Assembly: GCA_021772845.1 (NCBI GenBank)
Contig: JAJFLF010000131.1
Coordinates: forward strand, 1 to 5,856
Source of the DNA: Mariprofundus sp.
Lineage (GTDB): Bacteria > Pseudomonadota > Zetaproteobacteria > Mariprofundales > Mariprofundaceae
Reading direction: 5' to 3'
Length of the DNA: 5,856 nt
In this document: positions 1 through 5,856 of the stretch, piece by piece
How positions within the stretch are numbered: the stretch's first letter is position 1
How the letters are laid out: each line of letters begins with the position of its first letter
The notes under the pieces: model-generated
What the model saw: the letters and a program-made list of their open reading frames with translations, nothing else
What the model was told of the DNA's origin: nothing
Databases searched by the model: none
Made by a program: the position numbers and the translations under genes

Positions 1-2981
1 TTTTTGCTGATACTCAAGCCCAAACCGGTACCACCATACTTGCGGGTGGTAGAACCATCGGCCTGTGAGAATGATTTGAATAGTCCTCTCTGCTGCTCCG
101 CACTCAAGCCAATGCCTGTATCTTTCACTTCAAAACGCAGATTAACCCTGTCGGCACCCTCATCAACAACAGTGACATTGATTGTCACCTCCCCGGAATC
201 GGTGAACTTCACAGCATTATTGGCCAGATTAATTAACACCTGTCCAAGACGAAGTGGGTCTCCACAAAGCGCTACAGGCACCTCTGGTGAAAGATATATA
301 AGAAACTCCATATGTTTTTCACTGGCCTTAGCACTCACCACACTAACAAGGTTCTCAAACACTCCATTCAGGTCAAAATCGACCTCCTCCATATCCAGTT
401 TACCCGCTTCGATCTTGGAGAAATCCAGAATATCATTGATGATGCCGAGGAGATTCTGGCCGGAGTTATATACCTTCGAGATATAATCATGCTGTTTATG
501 ATTAAGTTCTGTAGCCAAAGCCAGATGGCTCAAACCAATAATCGCATTCATTGGCGTGCGAATCTCATGGCTCATATTGGCAAGAAAATCACCCTTGGCT
601 TTTGTAGCGTCTTCAGCCAGCTGCTTGGCAGTCGAGAGTTCATGTTGAACCCTCTTCAGGTCAGAGATATCAACCTGCCAACCAAGGTAAGCAGTTTCAC
701 CATTATAATCTATCGACTGAACGCTGAGCAAAACATCCAGAATTTCACGGTTTGGTCCATAACTTTGGAACTCATAATCGCGAAGCTCACCATCCCTATT
801 TAAGATATCCAGTATTTTACTCCTATCCTCTGGATCCACATAAGAGAGCAACATACTTTCGCCACTTTTTAATCCAAAGAGCTCTGTAAATCGTGGATTC
901 GCAATCTGTAAAATGCCATCTATGGTGATGCATACGCCTACAGGACTGGTGTCGAGAATTGTCTGTAATCTCTCACGTTCAACTGTAATAGATTCCCCCA
1001 TCTGCTTACGTTCAGTGATATCTCTCGTGTAAGCGATGATTGTTTTCTTGCCATGGAATTCGGACAGGTAGAATACCCCCTCTACCGGAAATTCATGACC
1101 ATCTTTGCGGCGAGCAGTTCTCTCAGCAGTAACGTACGGATTAGCCTGCAGTGTCTCTACCCACTGATCCCACTGGCCCACGGGAAACCCGGGATCGATA
1201 TCCTGAATACACATGTCATTAAACTCTTCACGGCTGTAACCTAATACTTCGCAAGCAGTGTCATTAACGTAATCGAAACTGCCGTCTTCAGGTCTCACCC
1301 AGAAGACAAAATCAACAGCATGATCAACAGTGTACTGTGTAAAACGTAAGCGTTCTTCCATTACCTTGCGCTCAGTGATATCTGTACGCATGGAGATGTA
1401 ACTTTCCGGTTTCCCGTCCATATCCATAAATGGAATGATCGTAGCATCTACCCAATAGTGATGCCCATCTTTGGCTCTGTTCATCACTTCATCACGCCAC
1501 ACATCGCCACGGGCTATCGTCTCATACATAGATTTCCAATAACTTTTAGGTTGTCTATCTGAATTGAGTATACGGTGATTCTGCCCAATCAGTTCTTCAC
1601 TGGAATAACCGCTGATTTCACAGAACCTTTTATTGGCGAATGTGATTGTTCCCTTCACATCCGTGATGGCAACAATGGCATGTTCTTCGTCCAGTGCGAA
1701 CTTCTGCTGTCTGATACTGTGCAATAACAGTTCATTGGCACGGTTCGCCTCTTCGGCACTTCTTTTGGCCTCCTGCAAGTTCGAAGTGCGCTCATCCACT
1801 TGACGTTCCAGATCATCACGGGCTTGTCTCAAAGAGCGGTTGGCACTGCGCCCCAGCAAGTGAAGCATTCCGGTAAGAAGCAGAGAGAGAAAGAGCGTCA
1901 TACCCAGTACGATGTAAATCGTAGATCGAATCTTATAAAACGTCTGCATCGCTTCATTCATATCTATCTCAGTTGCCATGCCTATGCCGAGCTTCTCATC
2001 CCATAACCAGACACCCATCACAGAAACGCCACGATAGTCCCTGTATCCGGTTACATTGATACCACTGTTTCCGGCAGTCGCTTTGGAAGCCATCAGCGTG
2101 AGCGGACGCGAATCAATAGTCGAAGGTAATGTACGACCATCGAGAAGGTTACCGCCCGGATCTCGAATATGGATATTGAGTGAACTCTGTTGCGTTTTAT
2201 CGATGAGGCCTATTTCTCGCAATTGATCCTCGAAACGGCTGCCAGAAATCATTAAACCATGCTTATCAATAGCGTAGGTTTCTCCTGAATCTCCAACTCG
2301 CCCCATCTGTGTGAAACGCGAAAAACTTTTAGCTGGGTCTAATCTAATGCTCAAAGCAGCAATAACCTTGTCAGCACTATTTTTAATTGGTGTCAAAAAG
2401 AACATGGTAGGTGGAGCATCTTCAATATTACCTTTTTCACTCTTCAAAGAGACATCGGATATAATCGGTGGAATGAGAACAGTTTCACCCTTAAAAACTC
2501 TGTTAAACAGATCGCTTCGCTGTTTAGCAATCAGATTAATACTACCGATATTTGTATCCCGCCTGGAAGCGATAGAGATCCCATCAGCAGCAATAATAAA
2601 GAAACCTTGCTGCTCGGTCCTTTCCATCTCCTTAGCAAGATGGCTCCGTATCTGTGCAAGTGGACTACTCTTAAGCAAAACCTCCTTATTACGAGGAAGC
2701 GCAAGCAAATCCACAGTGAGATCATATAAAATGCGGTTATCTGATATTCTATGAATCTTCTCGAAATGATTTTCCGCCCAAACATTAATGATCTCATGTG
2801 CAGTCGTAAGCACTGTCTGCAGCTGATCACCTACCTGATGACGTTCGTGTTTATCTGCATCATCTATGGCATACCAGGAACCCGTAATCACCGCCAACAG
2901 CAACAGTGCAACCCCAGCAAGCACAAAACTCTTAAGCCAGTATGTGCCGTGCGCAACTTTCTCTGATATATCAATAATCAT
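1..2981 (-). CDS. Membrane-bound dCache-PAS-PAS-PAS sensor histidine kinase, probably hybrid (C-terminus cut by window edge)
   Basis: This is the first 993 codons of a sensor kinase that should autophosphorylate on histidine in response to an extracytoplasmic ligand and to cytoplasmic PAS inputs. Order of parts: TM1 at about 16-39; periplasmic dCache domain at about 40-350, with GETYAIDKHG at 233-242 and the dCache-typical YRDYRGV near 313 followed by GVWLW; TM2 at about 354-376; coiled-coil linker at about 378-430; PAS1 at about 430-539, PAS2 at about 548-659 (both ending ITERK) and PAS3 at about 670-777 (ending DISDLKR); HisKA with SHEIRTPMNAIIG, phospho-acceptor H805; HATPase_c with N-box N922, DTGIG at 954-958 and GGTGLGL at 983-989. 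All catalytic motifs present in the window are intact. The H-box and F-box (FKSFSQADGSTTRKYGGTG) are of the hybrid-kinase type, so receiver and perhaps Hpt domains are expected past the edge (inference). ATG 2981 is the first possible start, because an in-frame TAG lies immediately before it; no good Shine-Dalgarno is visible. The ligand is unknown. Confidence 0.95.
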   Translation of the reverse strand, partial: MIIDISEKVAHGTYWLKSFVLAGVALLLLAVITGSWYAIDDADKHERHQVGDQLQTVLTTAHEIINVWAENHFEKIHRISDNRILYDLTVDLLALPRNKEVLLKSSPLAQIRSHLAKEMERTEQQGFFIIAADGISIASRRDTNIGSINLIAKQRSDLFNRVFKGETVLIPPIISDVSLKSEKGNIEDAPPTMFFLTPIKNSADKVIAALSIRLDPAKSFSRFTQMGRVGDSGETYAIDKHGLMISGSRFEDQLREIGLIDKTQQSSLNIHIRDPGGNLLDGRTLPSTIDSRPLTLMASKATAGNSGINVTGYRDYRGVSVMGVWLWDEKLGIGMATEIDMNEAMQTFYKIRSTIYIVLGMTLFLSLLLTGMLHLLGRSANRSLRQARDDLERQVDERTSNLQEAKRSAEEANRANELLLHSIRQQKFALDEEHAIVAITDVKGTITFANKRFCEISGYSSEELIGQNHRILNSDRQPKSYWKSMYETIARGDVWRDEVMNRAKDGHHYWVDATIIPFMDMDGKPESYISMRTDITERKVMEERLRFTQYTVDHAVDFVFWVRPEDGSFDYVNDTACEVLGYSREEFNDMCIQDIDPGFPVGQWDQWVETLQANPYVTAERTARRKDGHEFPVEGVFYLSEFHGKKTIIAYTRDITERKQMGESITVERERLQTILDTSPVGVCITIDGILQIANPRFTELFGLKSGESMLLSYVDPEDRSKILDILNRDGELRDYEFQSYGPNREILDVLLSVQSIDYNGETAYLGWQVDISDLKRVQHELSTAKQLAEDATKAKGDFLANMSHEIRTPMNAIIGLSHLALATELNHKQHDYISKVYNSGQNLLGIINDILDFSKIEAGKLDMEEVDFDLNGVFENLVSVVSAKASEKHMEFLIYLSPEVPVALCGDPLRLGQVLINLANNAVKFTDSGEVTINVTVVDEGADRVNLRFEVKDTGIGLSAEQQRGLFKSFSQADGSTTRKYGGTGLGLSISK

Positions 2982-3089
2982 CTATCATATCCAGAACCAC
3001 CAACTATCACATCAATATCTAACAATATTAAGACCAGCAAAGCTCTAACACCTTTTGTCCCTGCCCTCTTTATTCTAACCAAAAGATAC

Positions 3090-3105
3090 AGCAAGATTTA
3101 AGCCA
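3090..3105 (-). promoter_or_regulatory. Candidate sigma-54 (-24/-12) promoter for the sensor kinase
   Basis: On the minus strand the sequence TGGCTTAAATCTTGCT keeps the invariant GG and GC dinucleotides with exactly 10 bases between them, as in the RpoN consensus TGGCACG-N4-TTGCW. It is preceded by AAAAC, which fits the upstream mrNrY part. The ACG after TGGC is not conserved (TTA instead). Transcription would begin near 3079, leaving a leader of about 98 nt before the kinase ATG. The surrounding 178-bp gap holds no convincing sigma-70 promoter and no hairpin-plus-T-run terminator. A chance match remains possible. Confidence 0.4.
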
Positions 3106-3159
3106 GTTTTAATGAGGACAGCCTTAGGTAGTTATTACATTAACAAGTGACACTTCAGC

Positions 3160-5475
3160 TCATGAATCAGCTACTTTCTTTCTCTGTTTGTAACTCTTCA
3201 TCAGCACAGTCGGCAGGAAGAGGAAATCCAATACCAGTGCCAGCAGGATGGTAATTGCAGAGAGCAGGCCCATCTCAGCGTTCATCCTGAAACCAGAGAG
3301 TGTGAGCACAAGAAAGCCTGCGACCAGTGCAGCCGTCGTTACCCACATCGCTGTACCAACAGTGTGGAAGGCATAAATAATCCCCTCTTCCGGCCCCATG
3401 CCCTGCTCACGGTGAGCACGAAGATATTTACTGATGAAATGGATCGTGTCATCGACGATAATTCCAAGTGTCATCGCTACCACGACGGACAGACCGAGCC
3501 CCACCTCTCCCACCGTGATACCCCAAATACCAAAGGCCATGAAAGCGGGAGCAAGATTTGGCAATAGACTCAGCAGGCCAAGACGAACGCTCTTAAGCGC
3601 AAAGATCAAAATCAAAGAGATCAGTACCAGAGCGCCAAATGCGGCACCCAGCATATTTTGGATATTGCGCTCAGATATGTGCGCCCAGATAACCGACAGA
3701 CCTGATCCATAGGTAAACATTTCAATAGGTGCGTTGTTTTGCAACCACTCCCGTGCGCGCTCATCAAGTTCACGAATCTCTTTGGTTGATGTATCCCTGA
3801 TGATGGCCGTGAATTTTGTCGCTGACTTGTCTACATTGATCTGATTGTTGAGATCCAGTCCAAATGGCAGCGACATCTCGTAAAGCAGCAAATACTGGGC
3901 CGCCAACTCACGCGATTCAGGAATTCGGTGATAGGCTTCATCATCGCCATGCATGTTCTTGTTTAATCGTTTTATCGTATCGGTGATCGCACTCACATGA
4001 ACTACCTTAAGCTGCTGGCTGTACCAGTTGGCGAATGCTTCTACCGTAGCCAGATACTCGGGCTCGCTGATGCCGCCTGCCTCTCCCGACTGAAGCGAGT
4101 ACTCGATCACATCTGAACCGCTTAAATTTTGCTCATAAAAGTTGGCGGCCTGCCGAATATCATAGCGTTCGCCGAGATAGTGGACAAAGTTATCATTGAA
4201 TTCGATGCGCATCATCCCTGCACTTAGCAGTAAAATCATTATCAGAGATGACCAGAAAATGATGTCACACCGCCTGATTACAAAACTTGCCAGCCAGCTG
4301 CAGCATTGGGATCCTTTAGGAATAAACTTCTGCTTTGCCCTGAGTGGCAGAATCCTCAGCAGTGGTGGCAGGAAAGCCACCGAATAGACGAGCGCCGCGA
4401 TCACTCCGATTGCCACAATATTGCCCAGATCGCGGAACGGCGGTGCATCAGAAAAATTCATCGAGAGAAACCCTATGGCAGTGGTAGCGCTGGTGAGGAA
4501 AATGGGCTGAAGGTTGACTCTTAGTGATTCGACGATGGCATCGTGTTTCTTCGTTCCCTCTCGCATAAGTTGGTAGACCGTGGACTGGAGATGCACGCTG
4601 TTGGCCACTGCCAGCGTCATGATAATGGTTGGAGCCGCAATCGATGCTGTGGTAAGACTGACTCCGAGCCATCCGGCCATCCCCATCCCGGTCGCCACAG
4701 ACATCAAAATGATCAGAAAGGTCGTAAACATCACTGTCACTGAACGCAAGCTCAAACCTATAATGATAATCAGCGTGAGATACATGAATGGAATCAAGTT
4801 CTGCATGTCATCCAGACTGATTTCTCCGAAAGCGTTATCCACCGGTATAGTCCCGAAAAGATAGATATCGATATCAGGATATTGCTCACGAAACTCAGCC
4901 GTCAGATCACGCGAGAAGGCGGTAATATCTGGCACCTCTTTCAACGACTCTCCGGGATAGAGACAGTTTACAAAAACGCTACTGACATGCCCCGAAGGAG
5001 AAACCAGACGATTGATCAACATAGGTTCGGCAAGTGCTATCTGTTTGATACGGGAAATTTCTTCTTGCGATAACTGTTCCGCATTTTCAGCCAGATCCCC
5101 TACAATGAGATCATCTTCGCTGGCGTAGGTATGCTGAAAATTTGTGATCGAATCGACACGTCTGGAATAAGGAACCTGCCAGGCTCTCTTCGTCATCTTC
5201 TCAATGACCGCCAGCTTTTCAGGGGTGAAAATATTTCCATTCTTTGGAGCAATGATAAAGATGATGCTCTGATCTTTGCTATAGGTGTTTTCCAGTATAT
5301 CCAGCGCTTTTAGTTGCGGATTTTTATCGCTGAAAAAAACGCGAGTATCATTATTAATCGTTAAGAATTGTGCTCCAAAAGCAGTAGTTAAGAGGATTAG
5401 AATTGACGCGAACATTAACCACAAGCGATGTTTGATGATCCATGTACTTAGATCGATACTTGCGATGCCTTTCAT
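3160..5475 (-). CDS. RND-superfamily exporter, single-polypeptide MMPL/COG1033 type
   Basis: A complete 771-residue inner-membrane transporter, probably proton-driven, that would export or move a hydrophobic compound or lipid; the substrate cannot be read from the sequence. It shows the duplicated RND plan. First half: TM1 at about 19-40, a periplasmic domain of about 185 residues, then TM2-TM6 at about 226-243, 246-268, 273-295, 324-342 and 348-375. Second half: TM7 at about 404-422, a second periplasmic domain of about 180 residues, then TM8-TM12 at about 606-627, 630-651, 656-680, 704-726 and 733-757. TM10 carries the family hallmark GIIVDDTIHF, with D675 and D676 as likely proton-relay residues. 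The matching place in TM4 reads LAVANSVHL, so both acids are absent there. At this length it fits COG1033-like exporters rather than the roughly 1,000-residue AcrB/HAE1 pumps, and no membrane-fusion protein or outer-membrane channel gene is adjacent. The start is supported by AGGGA six bases upstream. The gene lies 12 bp after the small membrane protein gene, so the two are probably cotranscribed. HpnN-like hopanoid transport is an alternative, but no hopanoid genes are in view. Confidence 0.93.
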   Translation of the reverse strand: MKGIASIDLSTWIIKHRLWLMFASILILLTTAFGAQFLTINNDTRVFFSDKNPQLKALDILENTYSKDQSIIFIIAPKNGNIFTPEKLAVIEKMTKRAWQVPYSRRVDSITNFQHTYASEDDLIVGDLAENAEQLSQEEISRIKQIALAEPMLINRLVSPSGHVSSVFVNCLYPGESLKEVPDITAFSRDLTAEFREQYPDIDIYLFGTIPVDNAFGEISLDDMQNLIPFMYLTLIIIIGLSLRSVTVMFTTFLIILMSVATGMGMAGWLGVSLTTASIAAPTIIMTLAVANSVHLQSTVYQLMREGTKKHDAIVESLRVNLQPIFLTSATTAIGFLSMNFSDAPPFRDLGNIVAIGVIAALVYSVAFLPPLLRILPLRAKQKFIPKGSQCCSWLASFVIRRCDIIFWSSLIMILLLSAGMMRIEFNDNFVHYLGERYDIRQAANFYEQNLSGSDVIEYSLQSGEAGGISEPEYLATVEAFANWYSQQLKVVHVSAITDTIKRLNKNMHGDDEAYHRIPESRELAAQYLLLYEMSLPFGLDLNNQINVDKSATKFTAIIRDTSTKEIRELDERAREWLQNNAPIEMFTYGSGLSVIWAHISERNIQNMLGAAFGALVLISLILIFALKSVRLGLLSLLPNLAPAFMAFGIWGITVGEVGLGLSVVVAMTLGIIVDDTIHFISKYLRAHREQGMGPEEGIIYAFHTVGTAMWVTTAALVAGFLVLTLSGFRMNAEMGLLSAITILLALVLDFLFLPTVLMKSYKQRKKVADS

Positions 5476-5481
5476 TTCGAT

Positions 5482-5486
5482 TCCCT
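5482..5486 (-). promoter_or_regulatory. Shine-Dalgarno of the RND exporter gene
   Basis: AGGGA lies six bases before the exporter ATG and begins one base after the TAA of the preceding small gene. Ribosomes finishing the small protein would stop right at this site, so translational coupling is likely (inference). Confidence 0.75.
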
Positions 5487-5487
5487 G

Positions 5488-5754
5488 TTATAGATCAGAA
5501 CGATTTCTCAACATCGCATTGACCATAATCAGACCAGCAACTCCCATCAGGGTGACTAGACTTGAAAGGATCAGCCATAACACCCTAATCACTTCAGCAC
5601 TGCAGAAATAACCAATGCAGAACAGAATGATGCCTACAACGATAGGAAACAGAGGAAACCATCTGCCCCGCTTCACACACGTTTTCATCATGCCGCTCAT
5701 CGGCTCACCACATTCGCAAGTTGTAGTCTCTTGATTGTCAGGATCACACCCCAT
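5488..5754 (-). CDS. Small cysteine-rich two-helix membrane protein, function unknown
   Basis: An 88-residue protein I do not recognise. The N-terminal stretch of about 30 residues is hydrophilic with four cysteines (C3, C13, C15, C26), including a CECG motif, and ends in the basic KRGR at 28-31. Two hydrophobic helices follow at about 34-52 (with C46 and C51) and 56-80, then a short basic tail, RNRSDL. By the positive-inside rule both ends should face the cytoplasm, putting the four N-terminal cysteines inside, where they could bind a metal such as zinc; the spacing is not a canonical zinc ribbon. The gene is well supported by a perfect AGGAGG six bases before the ATG and an extended -10 promoter upstream. 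It ends 12 bp before the exporter gene, which suggests an accessory or regulatory subunit of that exporter (inference from context only). Confidence 0.85.
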   Translation of the reverse strand: MGCDPDNQETTTCECGEPMSGMMKTCVKRGRWFPLFPIVVGIILFCIGYFCSAEVIRVLWLILSSLVTLMGVAGLIMVNAMLRNRSDL

Positions 5755-5760
5755 AGAGAG

Positions 5761-5766
5761 CCTCCT
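5761..5766 (-). promoter_or_regulatory. Perfect Shine-Dalgarno of the small membrane protein gene
   Basis: AGGAGG stands six bases before ATG 5754. It fixes the start of the 88-residue protein and predicts strong translation initiation. Confidence 0.85.
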
Positions 5767-5770
5767 ACCT

Positions 5771-5800
5771 CATAATTATAGCAGGTTCCCTATAACTATG
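5771..5800. repeat. 30-bp imperfect inverted repeat, operator-like, overlapping the promoter
   Basis: Plus-strand arms are CATAATTATAG (5771-5781) and CTATAACTATG (5790-5800), separated by eight bases. Ten of eleven positions are complementary, and the one exception would be a G-U pair in the minus-strand RNA. The lower arm contains the whole -10 hexamer, so a dimeric repressor bound here would block RNA polymerase. It is not followed by a T run in either direction, which argues against a terminator. The binding protein is unknown. Confidence 0.6.
5775..5783 (-). promoter_or_regulatory. Extended -10 promoter of the small protein-RND exporter operon
   Basis: The minus strand reads TGCTATAAT, a consensus -10 hexamer with the TGn extension. 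No good -35 hexamer lies 16-18 bases upstream, as is common for extended -10 promoters. Transcription would start near 5768, giving a leader of only about 14 nt that is almost entirely the Shine-Dalgarno region. The element lies largely within one arm of the dyad at 5771-5800. Confidence 0.65.
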
Positions 5801-5819
5801 CTTATCTTGAAAATCGTAA

Positions 5820-5855
5820 TCAGTCTAAGGTGAGCAGCATCTCTTCAACAGTGGT
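5820..5855 (-). CDS. Possible C-terminal end of an upstream gene (partial, unidentified)
   Basis: One minus-strand frame from the window edge reads TTVEEMLLTLD and then TGA (5822-5820), 40 bp ahead of the -10 element at 5780. The TTVEE-type ending is reminiscent of the last residues of GspE/PilB/PilT-like secretion ATPases, but eleven residues are far too few to assign a family, and the frame could be open by chance. Confidence 0.3.
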   Translation of the reverse strand, partial: TTVEEMLLTLD

Positions 5856-5856
5856 T

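Noticed and set aside
4..803. Two overlapping plus-strand open frames (160 and 163 codons)
   Set aside because: They lie antisense to the HATPase_c, HisKA and PAS3 coding region of the kinase, whose motifs are unmistakable. Their translations show no domain features.
2311..2830. Open frames on both strands within the dCache coding region (147 codons plus, 99 codons minus)
   Set aside because: Both overlap the kinase frame, which carries the coherent TM1-dCache sequence. They have no ribosome sites or recognisable content.
1..2981. The kinase gene as a broken or truncated gene
   Set aside because: The frame stays open to the window edge with all catalytic motifs intact. The missing end is a window effect.
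3013..3028. Direct repeat CAATAT spaced 10 bp apart in the gap upstream of the kinase
   Set aside because: Six-base AT-rich repeats are expected by chance in such sequence, and they would fall inside the transcribed leader if the sigma-54 site is real.
4448..4864. Open frames on both strands inside the exporter gene
   Set aside because: They are shadows of the 771-codon RND gene, which has the full 12-helix plan and a good start.
5771..5800. The dyad read as a rho-independent terminator for the upstream gene
   Set aside because: The stem is AT-rich, and the bases after it (AGGTAGGAGG on the minus strand) are not a T run; the stem itself contains a consensus -10 box.

Overview
The window comes from a Gram-negative bacterium, most likely a proteobacterium of moderate GC content. 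This is inferred from an RND-type inner-membrane exporter, a hybrid-type PAS sensor kinase and Shine-Dalgarno-led genes. The genus cannot be fixed from the sequence. Every gene I can support lies on the minus strand, so the region reads from high to low coordinates. I saw no RNA genes, insertion sequences, CRISPR arrays or phage genes.

In reading order: (1) at 5856-5820 there may be the last few codons of an unidentified upstream gene; (2) at 5771-5800 a 30-bp imperfect dyad overlaps an extended -10 promoter (TGCTATAAT); (3) at 5754-5488 lies a strongly led gene for an 88-residue, cysteine-rich, two-helix membrane protein; (4) 12 bp further on, at 5475-3160, lies a complete 771-residue RND-superfamily exporter of the single-polypeptide COG1033/MMPL type; (5) a 178-bp gap at 3159-2982 carries a sigma-54-like -24/-12 element and no obvious terminator; (6) from 2981 to the window edge runs the first 993 codons of a large membrane sensor histidine kinase with dCache, three PAS domains, HisKA and HATPase_c. 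Receiver or Hpt domains would be expected beyond the edge.

The small protein and the exporter look like a tight two-gene operon, probably controlled at the dyad. The kinase seems to have its own promoter, although read-through from the exporter is possible because no terminator is visible. Whether the kinase senses something related to the exporter's substrate is speculation. The genes belong to known families. The less ordinary points are the small cysteine-rich partner of the exporter, the operator-like dyad on its promoter, the loss of the acidic pair in TM4 of the exporter, and the sigma-54-like site ahead of the kinase.
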